A stretch of 64,000 bases of DNA from WGMI01 sp041739275. Its GTDB lineage: Bacteria; Bacteroidota; Bacteroidia; Flavobacteriales; Schleiferiaceae. Each line of letters begins with the position of its first letter. Positions within the stretch are counted from its first letter, which is position 1. The translations under genes were made by a program, and so were the position numbers. The notes below the pieces were generated by a model. The model saw only the letters and a program-made list of their open reading frames with translations, was not told the DNA's origin and ran no database searches. The DNA lies in the NCBI GenBank assembly GCA_041739275.1, contig JBGSOF010000020.1, positions 62,001 to 126,000 on the forward strand, read 5' to 3'. Positions 1 through 7,240 of this stretch are shown one piece after another.

Positions 1-151
1 GACCAACTTGGAGTTTGGCCGAAGTGCTGATGTATTCGCCGCAATCCCAAAAACTGACGGTAGGCTCGAGCGTCAACACATAAACCAGTGCCGAAATCGC
101 GAAGACCAACCAGCCGAGGAGGTTGTTGAGGCGTTGATAATTCAAAGACAT
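1..151 (-). CDS. DUF2723 / GT117-family membrane protein, N-terminal fragment
   Basis: The first 50 residues of a gene that runs off the left edge of the window. It starts at the ATG read on the minus strand at 151. The fragment holds one hydrophobic segment (about residues 12-28), followed by the motif TVSFWDCGEYISTSAKL. A Trp-Asp-Cys-Gly-Glu after the first transmembrane helix is the usual N-terminal signature of the Bacteroidota DUF2723 proteins, which are large multi-pass glycosyltransferases (GT117, protein O-mannosylation-like). The catalytic domain itself lies outside the window, so the family call rests on this motif alone. A weak -7-like box, TATTTTCG, lies upstream at 173-180. Confidence 0.75.
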   Translation of the reverse strand, partial: MSLNYQRLNNLLGWLVFAISALVYVLTLEPTVSFWDCGEYISTSAKLQVG

Positions 152-249
152 AGGGATTGTTTGTGGTCGGGGCGAAAATAAGGAAAAGCCGAGCCGCGCG
201 CGCCTTGCGTCTTGTATATGTCTTCATTTTACGAGTTAAAGAGATCGCC

Positions 250-280
250 TTTGCCGAAATAGGCCTTCGACTTATCTTTG
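250..280 (+). promoter_or_regulatory. Bacteroidota-type promoter of tRNA-Gln
   Basis: TTTG at 250-253 and TATCTTTG at 273-280 are separated by exactly 19 bases. This matches the Bacteroidota primary sigma factor consensus TTTG-N19-TAnnTTTG. The tRNA begins ten bases after the -7 box. It is the best-formed promoter in the window and a useful reference for the weaker ones. Confidence 0.75.
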
Positions 281-289
281 CGCTCCCTT

Positions 290-361
290 TGCCCGATCGT
301 CTAATTGGCAGGACCCCGGTTTTTGGTTCCGTTTGTCTAGGTTCGAGTCCTAGTCGGGCAA
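290..361 (+). tRNA. tRNA-Gln (anticodon TTG)
   Basis: A cloverleaf can be drawn. The acceptor stem TGCCCGA/TCGGGCA (290-296/354-360) is perfect. The D stem GTC/GAC is at 299-301/312-314, and the T arm CTAGG-TTCGAGT-CCTAG at 337-353 is perfect. The anticodon loop TTTTGGT puts TTG at 323-325. CCA is not encoded. The anticodon stem is poor: 316-320 against 328-332 gives only three Watson-Crick pairs (C-G, G-C, G-C) flanked by C-U and U-U mismatches. The identity as Gln follows from the anticodon and from the U1-A72 acceptor pair typical of bacterial tRNA-Gln. Confidence 0.88.
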
Positions 362-374
362 CTTAGGAGAATAG

Positions 375-400
375 ACCGCGTCTCAGGATGCGGTTTTTTT
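375..400 (+). terminator. Rho-independent terminator after tRNA-Gln
   Basis: ACCGC (375-379) pairs with GCGGT (390-394), followed at once by a run of T. It lies 14 bases after the tRNA and fits as its terminator. Confidence 0.6.
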
Positions 401-483
401 ATGCCCTCGCCTTTCAGCGGCACATTCAAGAGCGCTTTCATTTTTCCGAGCAATTTTAATCGCAAGCCTTCAAAAAAGCTCAG

Positions 484-924
484 ATGGAGATTCGCCCCTA
501 CAATCAACGTTCTTTTTACGAAAGAGCGCTACAAATCGGCCAATGGATCTTCGGATGTTTGGCCGTTCTGCACCTTGCGGCATTTCTCGCGCTGCCGTAC
601 CTCCCCGGGCTCGGCGCCTATTTGTGGGGCGGACGCACAGAAATGGGGCCTCAACTCTTGGTTCTCGAGGCGATTTCTGTGGGTGTTTTAATGGGCGGCT
701 GGACGAGCTTTTGGATCTTGCATCGCTCGGGCAACAAAGGATGGCGCAAAGCGGCGAGCATTGCAATTTCGATCTACAGCCTGCTGTTTGTGTTGAATAC
801 GCTGGGAAATCTGCTGGCCAAAACAAATTTGGAGCGCAGTTTTTCCTTGGTTACTTTTTTTCTCGCCGCTCTGTGTGGATGGGTGGGGTTCATGAGTTTC
901 AAAAAGGCTCAAGACCTCAATTGA
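484..924 (+). CDS. Hypothetical four-helix membrane protein
   Basis: A 146-residue protein starting at ATG 484. It has four hydrophobic segments, near residues 18-38, 55-75, 90-108 and 121-138, with short hydrophilic links containing Arg and Lys (HRSGNKGWRKA). This is the pattern of a small polytopic inner-membrane protein. It has no signal peptide, catalytic motif or metal site that I can see. I do not recognise the family. Its 3' end overlaps the convergent lipoprotein gene by eight bases. No good promoter box was seen in the 83 bases between the tRNA terminator and the start codon. Confidence 0.65.
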   Translation: MEIRPYNQRSFYERALQIGQWIFGCLAVLHLAAFLALPYLPGLGAYLWGGRTEMGPQLLVLEAISVGVLMGGWTSFWILHRSGNKGWRKAASIAISIYSLLFVLNTLGNLLAKTNLERSFSLVTFFLAALCGWVGFMSFKKAQDLN

Positions 925-1451
925 ACTCGCCTGTAAAATCGGCTGTATATATACCCGTAATGTCCACATCGGGCAAAATTTCGTCTGGGTCTTCGAGGTG
1001 CACGTCCAAGCCAATTTGATAGCGATTGTTGCCGAGGTGGTTCATGGTAACCGTGCTCACCACTGATTCGGCAATGCGCCACCCTTTTTGGGTCGGAAGC
1101 CCCCCGGTAAACACCACTTCTTGATAAACCGCCGCGCTTAAATTTCCTTGATTATCAAAGCTGCCGTCTCCCGAATAGGTGCCCGTCAAATCGTCCAGCC
1201 GGGCGTACTCCAGCGAAAATCCCAATTGCTTTGTAGAGCTAAGGCCTTGAATAGAAGCAATCTGAACAAGGGCTGAACCCCCCGGAATTCCTGAAGGCCA
1301 TAAAACCGTGAACGGTTCCTGAAAACGAAACTCCGTTGACTTTAATCTCGTTGGGATAGCTCGGGAGAGGGGCGTCTTCTTTGGAGCACGAAAGCGTGGC
1401 GAGGCTCAGGCTAAGCAGGGCAAAAGCGAGGCTTGTAGATTTCGAAATCAT
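917..1451 (-). pseudogene. Lipoprotein gene frameshifted at a C6/G6 tract
   Basis: The first half (from ATG 1451) encodes a lipoprotein signal peptide, ALLSLSLATLSC, with Cys 22 followed by SKED. It then runs to a stop at 1239-1241. The second half lies in the next frame and is open from the G-run down to the stop at 917. The two join naturally at six consecutive C on the plus strand (1278-1283). With one base fewer the reading would be FRNSGGSALVQIASIQGLSS and on to the end, giving one lipoprotein of about 177 residues with a beta-rich mature part. The frame is broken as written, by sequencing error, slippage or true inactivation. The family is unknown; such small lipoproteins are common in Bacteroidota outer membranes. 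Confidence 0.7.
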
Positions 1452-1486
1452 GGTTTTTGTGATCGTAGGGGGATGAAGAAAAATGC

Positions 1487-1705
1487 CTAGCGAGATTGAT
1501 TTTTCAAAGTTCTGAAAAAACCCTTGATCGGGTCTCTGCCGAGTGCTGCGGTGAGCGCAAAATAAACGGATACAATCATTAAAATCAGCCGAAAGGTTCC
1601 GTTGATTTGATCGAGAATGGATGCCAAGACCACCGCAGCTGCGAAAATGGACCGCATCCAGCGTTCCAACAGGTTCAATTTGGCGAAAAAAGAAATTTGA
1701 TCCAT
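1487..1705 (-). CDS. DUF2892-like small inner-membrane protein
   Basis: A 72-residue protein starting at the ATG at 1705. A longer in-frame start at 1891 would overlap the upstream MarR gene, so it was rejected. An amphipathic N-terminus (FFAKLNLLERWMR) is followed by two hydrophobic segments, residues 17-32 and 38-55, and the ending ALGRDPIKGF. This two-helix layout with an N-terminal ERW/R-type motif resembles the DUF2892 (YgaP C-terminal) family, but the typical TGFCP ending is replaced by LGRDPIKG. The function is unknown. It lies 85 bases downstream of the MarR gene on the same strand and may be co-transcribed. Confidence 0.6.
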   Translation of the reverse strand: MDQISFFAKLNLLERWMRSIFAAAVVLASILDQINGTFRLILMIVSVYFALTAALGRDPIKGFFRTLKNQSR

Positions 1706-1790
1706 GTGCGGTCGAATGTAAGCAAGCCTCTTTAGCTCATTGTTACGCCTGATGAATTCAGGAAAAATTGAAAAAGCTGCTCGAGTTGCC

Positions 1791-2309
1791 TCATACGCCG
1801 CAGCGGACTTTTTCGAGCAAGCGATTGAGCTCAGCGGCTTCCGATTCACTGAGCCGATGCATGCAGCGATGCATGGACTCCAGCTTGACATCGATGGTGC
1901 TCAGCACTTCAAGACCCCGAGCCGAAATTCGAACCGAGACCAATCGCTTGTCGTCGGGGTCGCGATTCTTCGTCACCCACCCGTCGCGTTCAAGCCGGTC
2001 GACCATTCGAGAGGTGTCCGACATTTTGTCGAGCAGTCTTCTCCTTATTTCGAGCGTCGTTATTCCATTGGGGTGCTGCCCTCTCAGAATCCTCAACACA
2101 TTGTATTGCTGAGCCGTGAGATCGAAAGGCTTGAGAAAATCCGCCGTGAGGCTCCTCAACCAGCCGCCCGTGTACATAATGTTGAGGGAGGCCTTGACCC
2201 ATTCGTCCTTAAAGCTCTTTTGGAGAATGGCTTCTTCGAGCCGAGTTCCACGGTCAGAGATTTCTTCGGGCAAATCGAGTTCCCGGTCTGTGTTCAGGTT
2301 TTCTTGCAT
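1791..2309 (-). CDS. MarR-family transcriptional regulator
   Basis: A 172-residue winged-helix regulator. A helical dimerisation region at residues 30-65 is followed by the DNA-binding core. In the core are QQYNVLRILRGQ (helix before the HTH), TTLEIRRRL-DKMSDTSRMVDRLE (recognition helix about residues 104-120) and the wing GWVTKNRDPDDKRLVSVRIS, including the conserved D-x-R-x3-V pattern of MarR wings. MarR proteins repress nearby genes and respond to phenolic or acidic ligands. It sits 288 bases from paaE, so phenylacetate-related ligands are conceivable, but the sequence does not show this. The -7-like box GACTTTTG (2336-2343, minus) may drive it. Confidence 0.88.
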   Translation of the reverse strand: MQENLNTDRELDLPEEISDRGTRLEEAILQKSFKDEWVKASLNIMYTGGWLRSLTADFLKPFDLTAQQYNVLRILRGQHPNGITTLEIRRRLLDKMSDTSRMVDRLERDGWVTKNRDPDDKRLVSVRISARGLEVLSTIDVKLESMHRCMHRLSESEAAELNRLLEKVRCGV

Positions 2310-2404
2310 GGGCCTTTTAGGGTCTTGTCTGAGTGCAAAAGTCTTAATAATGTTTTAACACCAATGTGCTTTTTGCCTCACACAATCTGACAGAACTTTG
2401 CATC

Positions 2405-2599
2405 GTTCTTTAGAAATAGAAGGTCGAAAGAAATTTCTTTCCCTTCTCAACCCTGCGGCACGATTTTTCGTGAGTACAATTAGATCGACCATCTACCCCC
2501 AATCGAAAACAGGACCTCGTTCTTTCCGGATTTTCTCTTAGGTTAGGTTAATTGTCCCGGTCCCCGTTTTCCAGCCCCTTTCGAGGGGCTGTTTTTTTT
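2405..2599 (+). ncRNA. Candidate small RNA between marR and paaE
   Basis: The 288-base gap between marR and paaE has no gene but contains a plus-strand terminator (2572-2599) with no plus-strand gene to serve. Upstream are TTTTTG (about 2371) and GAACTTTG (about 2392-2400), a near-consensus Bacteroidota promoter with 17-base spacing. At 2419-2446 a strong hairpin can be drawn: GAAGG, a 2-base bulge, the 16-bp palindrome GAAAGAAATTTCTTTC, then CCTTC. Together this suggests a transcript of about 190 nt with a 5' hairpin and a terminator. Its 3' end overlaps the paaE stop codon on the other strand. No family was recognised. Confidence 0.35.
2572..2599 (+). terminator. Rho-independent terminator, plus-strand orientation
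   Basis: AGCCCC-TTTCGA-GGGGCT is followed by eight T. The T tract follows the stem on the plus strand only, so it terminates plus-strand transcription, not paaE. The last T bases are part of the paaE stop codon complement. Confidence 0.65.
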
Positions 2600-3740
2600 A
2601 CTCGTCGTAGCTAATCACCACGCGCTCGCTTCGGGGGTGAGACTGACAAGTAAGTACATAACCCTCTTCGACTTCTTCGTCTTCCAAGGCGTAGTTCATG
2701 TCCATCTCCACCTCTCCTTCGAGCACTTTGGCGCGACACGTGCAACAAACGGCCCCCTTACAAGCAAAGGGAACATCAGCTCCGGCGTCGAGTGCTGAAT
2801 CCAAGACCGACCCTTTGTTATAATCCATTGGAAAATGGGTTTCTTCCCCGTCGAGAATGACGGTTACCGCCGCACTTTGACCTGATGGAGTCTGAGCCTT
2901 CTTGTAAATCTTGGAGGCGTCGCCCGTAATCACTGCTGAAAACAGCTCGTAGTTGAGTTTTTCTTTGGGTATGGAGAAATTGCCGCCCAGAACTTCGCGC
3001 AGCTGCTGGGTCATTTCTTCGGGACCGCAGATATAAAAAGCATCGACCTCAGACGGCCTAAAAAAGCGCTCTGCGAAGAAGTGGCATTTTTCACCGTCGA
3101 TTCTCCCCTTTAACGCATCAGAACCCTGGTCTTCTCGGCTCAGCACATGGTGAATTTCCAGTCGTCCCAAATAGGTGTCCTTCAAGTCTTCAAGTTCTTC
3201 TTTGAAGATGATCGACGCCGTTTTTCGATTGCCGTAAAAGAGAATAAACTTGCTTTTGGGCTCTTTCTCAAGTGCGGTTTTGAGAATGCTCAAAATGGGG
3301 GTGATGCCCGATCCCGCGGCAAAAGCCACGTAAAGACCTTCTCTTTCAGATTCCGGAGCAAAGACAAATCGCCCTTCGGGGGTCATTACTTCCAAGCGCT
3401 CACCTTGTTTGAGTTCGCGATTGGCGTAGGTCGAAAAACGACCCATCTCGACTTCCTTTACCGCGACCCGGAGCTCTCCGTCAAACGGACTGCTGCAAAT
3501 TGAATACGACCGTCGCACTTCTTGACCTCCGATCATGTTTTTGAGCGTCAAATACTGCCCGGGCAGAAAGCGATAATCTTCGCGAAGCCTCTCGGGTAAA
3601 TCGAAGACAATCGAAACGCATTCGGGAGTCTCTCTTCGAATCTCTTTAACGGCGAGGCTGTTAAATGTTGGCCTGCGGTTTGGAGCTCCTTGACGGTACA
3701 GGTCGGTAGAGCTCTTGGCGGGTTTTTTGAAGAAACGCAG
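2598..3740 (-). CDS. paaE: Phenylacetyl-CoA epoxidase reductase subunit PaaE
   Basis: This subunit passes electrons from NAD(P)H to the PaaABC epoxidase. It has 380 residues from the ATG at 3740. An N-terminal FAD domain carries RRSYSICSSP (residues about 77-86) and an NAD-binding domain follows with AAGSGITPILS and YICGPEEM. The C-terminal plant-type [2Fe-2S] domain has PFACKGAVCCTCRAKVLEG and a fourth Cys in VLTCQSHP. The order FNR then ferredoxin is that of PaaE. An upstream in-frame ATG at 3803 would give 21 more residues (MGNRATRLLVLYLASS...), but it lies within the probable divergent promoter region, so I prefer 3740. The gene is divergent from paaA. Confidence 0.92.
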   Translation of the reverse strand: MRFFKKPAKSSTDLYRQGAPNRRPTFNSLAVKEIRRETPECVSIVFDLPERLREDYRFLPGQYLTLKNMIGGQEVRRSYSICSSPFDGELRVAVKEVEMGRFSTYANRELKQGERLEVMTPEGRFVFAPESEREGLYVAFAAGSGITPILSILKTALEKEPKSKFILFYGNRKTASIIFKEELEDLKDTYLGRLEIHHVLSREDQGSDALKGRIDGEKCHFFAERFFRPSEVDAFYICGPEEMTQQLREVLGGNFSIPKEKLNYELFSAVITGDASKIYKKAQTPSGQSAAVTVILDGEETHFPMDYNKGSVLDSALDAGADVPFACKGAVCCTCRAKVLEGEVEMDMNYALEDEEVEEGYVLTCQSHPRSERVVISYDE

Positions 3741-3813
3741 CATAAGTTTTGCGATGGAGCTTGCAAGGTACAGAACAAGAAGACGGGTCGCGCGGTTCCC
3801 CATTTGCGCGAAT

Positions 3814-3821
3814 TATATTTG
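3814..3821 (+). promoter_or_regulatory. -7 box of the paaA promoter
   Basis: TATATTTG matches TAnnTTTG and lies 26 bases before the paaA ATG. No clear -33 TTTG was found at the usual distance, which may point to activator dependence. An internal paaA start at 3749 is upstream of this box and therefore unlikely. Confidence 0.5.
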
Positions 3822-3847
3822 ACAACCGATCGCAACACCGAAATACC

Positions 3848-4834
3848 ATGAGCCATCAAACCTCTCCAAACGAATCGATTTCGATCGATATGGAAGCCCG
3901 ATTCCAGCAATATGTGGATGCTGAGAACAAGGTAGAACCCAAGGATTGGATGCCTGAGGCTTATCGCCGCACCTTAGTTCGTCAGATTAGCCAGCATGCG
4001 CATTCCGAAGTGGTGGGGATGCTGCCCGAGGCCAACTGGATTACACGGGCTCCCTCGCTCAGGCGGAAGGTGGCCTTAATCGCCAAAGTTCAAGACGAAG
4101 CGGGTCACGGACTTTACCTGTACTCAGCCGCCGAAACGCTCGGGGTCGATCGCCGCGAAATGCTCGCGGATCTGCTCAACGGAAAGGCCAAGTACAGCTC
4201 CATTTTCAATTACCCCACCCCGAGCTGGGCCGATATGGGGGCCATCGGATGGCTGGTAGACGGAGCGGCTATTGCCAATCAGGTGATGTTGTGCCGCACC
4301 TCTTACGGACCTTACGCACGTGCGATGGTTCGGATATGCAAAGAAGAGAGCTTTCATCAGCGCCAGGGCTACGAAATTATGCTCACGCTTTCCAAGGGAA
4401 GCCCCGAACAGAAAGAAATGGCCCAAGACGCGCTCAACCGCTGGTGGTGGCCTGCCTTGATGATGTTCGGCCCAAACGATGCCAATAGCCCCAACAGCGC
4501 ACAAAGCCTGCGCTGGAAAATCAAACGAAAGACGAATGACGAACTGCGTCAGGAGTTTATCGACAAAACCATGCCTCAAGTAGAGTTCCTAGGATTGACC
4601 GTGCCCGATCCAGAGCTTCGTTGGAACGAAGAGCGGGCTCATTACGATTTTGGCCCCATCGACTGGGAAGAGTTCAATCAGGTTGTCGCGGGCAACGGCC
4701 CTTGCAATCGCGAACGGCTCGAAGCGCGCAGAAAGGCAGATGAAGAGGGTCGCTGGGTTCGGGAGGCCGCCAATGCCTATGCCGAAAAGCAAGCTTCAAA
4801 GCGTGAACAGGAGGGCCGTCAGGCGGTAGCTTAA
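3848..4834 (+). CDS. paaA: Phenylacetyl-CoA epoxidase catalytic subunit PaaA
   Basis: The diiron oxygenase subunit that converts phenylacetyl-CoA to the ring 1,2-epoxide. It has 328 residues from ATG 3848; the family is usually about 310. The ferritin-like iron ligands are visible in KVQDEAGHGLYLY (E-x2-H) and in CKEESFHQRQGYE (EE-x2-H). The N-terminus has RFQQYVDAENKVEPKDWMPE, typical of PaaA. It heads the paaABCD run, with a 68-base gap to paaB that contains a second promoter. The C-terminal tail AEKQASKREQEGRQAV is charged and dispensable in appearance. It acts in the cytoplasm with PaaB, PaaC and PaaE. Confidence 0.97.
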   Translation: MSHQTSPNESISIDMEARFQQYVDAENKVEPKDWMPEAYRRTLVRQISQHAHSEVVGMLPEANWITRAPSLRRKVALIAKVQDEAGHGLYLYSAAETLGVDRREMLADLLNGKAKYSSIFNYPTPSWADMGAIGWLVDGAAIANQVMLCRTSYGPYARAMVRICKEESFHQRQGYEIMLTLSKGSPEQKEMAQDALNRWWWPALMMFGPNDANSPNSAQSLRWKIKRKTNDELRQEFIDKTMPQVEFLGLTVPDPELRWNEERAHYDFGPIDWEEFNQVVAGNGPCNRERLEARRKADEEGRWVREAANAYAEKQASKREQEGRQAVA

Positions 4835-4843
4835 TCGAAAGTC

Positions 4844-4873
4844 TTTGTTCTCGCTCGGGCTGGACTATGTTTG
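4844..4873 (+). promoter_or_regulatory. Internal promoter before paaB
   Basis: TTTG (4844-4847), 18 bases, then TATGTTTG (4866-4873), close to the TTTG-N19-TAnnTTTG consensus. It lies between the paaA stop and the paaB start at 4903, so paaBCDGH may also be transcribed independently of paaA. Confidence 0.55.
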
Positions 4874-4902
4874 AACCCGGCTAGGAGACCGAAAAAAGAG
4901 CC

Positions 4903-5202
4903 ATGGCGATGGAACAACAAACAGACAACTGGAAGATTTGGGAAGTCTTTATTCGCAGTAAAAACGGACTGAGCCACAAGCATGTGGGAAGTCTCCACGC
5001 CCCGGATGCCGAAATGGCCATCAAGAATGCCCGCGACGTCTATACGCGCCGATCAGAGGGAATCAGTATTTGGGTTGTTCCATCAGAGGCCATCACTTCG
5101 AGCGCTCCGAGTGAAAAAGAAGAGCTCTTTACCCCGGCAGACGACAAAGTCTACCGCCACCCCACTTTTTACGACATTCCCGACGAGGTCGGCCACATCT
5201 AA
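4903..5202 (+). CDS. paaB: Phenylacetyl-CoA epoxidase subunit PaaB
   Basis: A small structural subunit of the multicomponent epoxidase, 99 residues from ATG 4903. The text WKIWEVFIRSKNGLSHKHVGSLHA near the N-terminus (about residues 9-32) and the NARDVYTRRSEG motif that follows are characteristic of PaaB, as is SIWVVPSEAI. Its stop codon overlaps the paaC start by one base (TAATG), so the two are translationally coupled. PaaB holds the PaaA-PaaC oligomer together and is needed for activity. Confidence 0.95.
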   Translation: MAMEQQTDNWKIWEVFIRSKNGLSHKHVGSLHAPDAEMAIKNARDVYTRRSEGISIWVVPSEAITSSAPSEKEELFTPADDKVYRHPTFYDIPDEVGHI

Positions 5203-5963
5203 TGGATTTTTCTCTCGAACCACGGGTTCAACACCTACTCCACCTCGGCGACAACGCCCTGATCCTCGGACAGAGGCTTTCGGAGTGGTGTGGACACGGC
5301 CCTGTTCTCGAACTCGACATTGCCATTATCAACACCGCACTCGACCACCTCGGGCAGGCGCGCATGTTGCTCCAACACGCGGGCAAGCAATTGGAGCCCA
5401 CATGGGATGAAGACAAACTGGCCTTTTTTAGGACAGAGAAACAGTTTTTCAACTTTTTGATGCTCGAACTGCCCAATGGAGATTGGGCTAAGACCATGGT
5501 TCGGCAATTCTTGTTCGATACGTATAACTATGTTCAATACGAAGCCCTGCTCGAATCTTCAGACTCGGGCTTAAAGGCCATTGCGGGCAAAGCCATCAAA
5601 GAAATTAGGTATCACGTGCAGTTCTCGGCCGAGTGGGTGATTCGCATGGGAGACGGCACCGAAGAAAGCCACCTTCGCGCTCAGAATGCCTTGGAGGAGC
5701 TTTGGCCCTACACCGGTGAATTCTTTGAAAGCGATGGCTTTAGCGAGCACGTGTCCACCGAGCGGATCGCTCCTTTGCCGCAGTCTCTTCAAGCGCTTTG
5801 GAAGGAAAAAGTCTCTGAGGTTTTGCTCGAAGCGGGTTTAACTCCACCCGAACTGTCGCGATATCGAAGCGGGGGCCGTCGAGGAGCACATACCGAACAC
5901 ATGGGCTATATTTTGGCAGATATGCAATACCTGCCTCGGCTCCATCCCCAAGCGAATTGGTGA
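5202..5963 (+). CDS. paaC: Phenylacetyl-CoA epoxidase structural subunit PaaC
   Basis: 253 residues from ATG 5202. A ferritin-like helical protein that pairs with PaaA but has lost the diiron site. Recognisable parts are LGDNALILGQRLSEWCGHGP (residues about 13-32), LEEDIA-like ELDIAIINTALDHLGQAR, and KEIRYHVQFSAEWVIRMGDG, which is typical of PaaC. The end carries GGRRGAHTEHMGYILADMQ, matching the conserved PaaC C-terminus. It overlaps paaB by one base and is one base from paaD, indicating tight coupling in the operon. Confidence 0.95.
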   Translation: MDFSLEPRVQHLLHLGDNALILGQRLSEWCGHGPVLELDIAIINTALDHLGQARMLLQHAGKQLEPTWDEDKLAFFRTEKQFFNFLMLELPNGDWAKTMVRQFLFDTYNYVQYEALLESSDSGLKAIAGKAIKEIRYHVQFSAEWVIRMGDGTEESHLRAQNALEELWPYTGEFFESDGFSEHVSTERIAPLPQSLQALWKEKVSEVLLEAGLTPPELSRYRSGGRRGAHTEHMGYILADMQYLPRLHPQANW

Positions 5964-5964
5964 G

Positions 5965-6456
5965 ATGAACCCCGAGTTGCACCTTCGAATTTCGGCCGTG
6001 CTCGAAACGGTCAGCGACCCCGAAATTCCGGTGCTCAGCGTGCTCGATTTGGGCGTAGTGCGAGAAATCGCAGGCGACGAGCGCCAAGCGGAAATCACCA
6101 TTACACCCACCTATTCGGGATGTCCGGCCATGGATACCATCGAATCAGACATCCGAGCAGCTCTATTGCAGGCCGGATTTGAAAGCGTTTCGATTCAAAC
6201 AATCCTCGAGCCGGCGTGGACCACCGACTGGATGAGCGATCGCGGCAAGCAAAAGCTTGAAGCCTACGGAATTGCCCCACCCACGGGAAACAGCGCAGAC
6301 AAACGCAGCCTTTTTGGCAAAGCACCTGAGGTGAGATGTCCGAGATGCAAGTCGTTAAATACGAATCGTTTGAGCGCATTTGGCTCGACCCCGTGCAAGG
6401 CATTGTACCGATGCGAAGACTGCTTAGAACCCTTTGACTCTTTTAAATGCATTTGA
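5965..6456 (+). CDS. paaD: PaaD, DUF59/MIP18-type maturation protein
   Basis: 163 residues. The N-terminal DUF59 fold has VSDPEIPVLSVLDLGVVREI and TYSGCPAMDTIESDI, with the conserved Cys of the family. The C-terminal zinc-ribbon-like tail has CPRC at residues about 126-129 and CEDC about 151-154, and ends EPFDSFKCI as PaaD proteins do. PaaD is thought to help assemble the iron centre of the epoxidase complex. It starts one base after the paaC stop and ends four bases before paaG. Confidence 0.93.
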   Translation: MNPELHLRISAVLETVSDPEIPVLSVLDLGVVREIAGDERQAEITITPTYSGCPAMDTIESDIRAALLQAGFESVSIQTILEPAWTTDWMSDRGKQKLEAYGIAPPTGNSADKRSLFGKAPEVRCPRCKSLNTNRLSAFGSTPCKALYRCEDCLEPFDSFKCI

Positions 6457-6460
6457 TTCA

Positions 6461-7240
6461 ATGAGCGATTTGATTCTCGAAGAAACCATCGATTCGGTGC
6501 GCATCCTGCGGATGAATCGCCCCGAGAAGTACAACAGCTTTATCAGGCCTATGGCCCTGGGTCTGCAAGACGCCATCGATCGAGTGTCGACCGACGAACA
6601 GATTCGCTGTGTGGTTCTCACGGGGGTCGGCAAGGCCTTTAGTGCGGGTCAGGACTTGGCCGAGGCGACCGATCCAAATGGCCCCGAACTTTCCACGATT
6701 GTTCGAGAACATTACAATCCGCTGATTGTCAAGATTCGCGAACTGCCCAAACCCGTGATCTGCGCGGTCAACGGAGTGGCGGCCGGGGCGGGAGCAAACA
6801 TTGCGTTGGCAGGCGATCTCGTCGTGGCGGCTCGATCGGCTCGGTTTATCCAAGCGTTCAGCAAAATCGGTTTAATTCCCGACAGCGGCGGAACTTATAC
6901 ACTACCTCGCTTGATTGGCTTTCAACGGGCATCGTACCTGATGATGACAGGCAAACCAATCGACGCGGAGCAGGCTCTTTCGATGGGGATGATCGCAGAA
7001 ATGTGGGAAGACGCTGAATTCGAAGAACATGTGATGAAGCTGGCCGGGCACATGAGCAAAATGCCGACTTACGGCCTTGCTTTGACCAAGCGCGCTTTGA
7101 ATGAGAGTGCTTCGAATTCGTTGGAAAAACAACTCCTTCTCGAAGACGAGCTTCAAACCCTGGCGGGCAAATCTCAGGATTACCAAGAGGGAACGCGCGC
7201 ATTTCTCGACAAGCGAACTCCTGAGTTTAAAGGGCGATGA
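6461..7240 (+). CDS. paaG: 1,2-epoxyphenylacetyl-CoA isomerase PaaG (crotonase family)
   Basis: 259 residues from ATG 6461; an earlier in-frame start would overlap paaD. PaaG turns the ring epoxide into oxepin-CoA. Crotonase features are RMNRPEKYNSF, the oxyanion-hole segment GKAFSAGQDLAEA, and AAGAGANIALAGDLVVAA. The PaaG-type active-site segment is FSKIGLIPDSGGTYTLPRL, where Asp replaces the second catalytic Glu of hydratases. The C-terminus PEFKGR is the usual crotonase ending. Its stop overlaps the paaH ATG (ATGA), so the two are coupled. Confidence 0.9.
   Translation: MSDLILEETIDSVRILRMNRPEKYNSFIRPMALGLQDAIDRVSTDEQIRCVVLTGVGKAFSAGQDLAEATDPNGPELSTIVREHYNPLIVKIRELPKPVICAVNGVAAGAGANIALAGDLVVAARSARFIQAFSKIGLIPDSGGTYTLPRLIGFQRASYLMMTGKPIDAEQALSMGMIAEMWEDAEFEEHVMKLAGHMSKMPTYGLALTKRALNESASNSLEKQLLLEDELQTLAGKSQDYQEGTRAFLDKRTPEFKGR

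Noticed and set aside
157..366. Open frame covering the tRNA region
   Set aside because: It overlaps tRNA-Gln and its consensus promoter.
3741..3803. Longer paaE start at 3803
   Set aside because: The extra 21 residues lie in the divergent promoter region of paaA and are not usual for PaaE.
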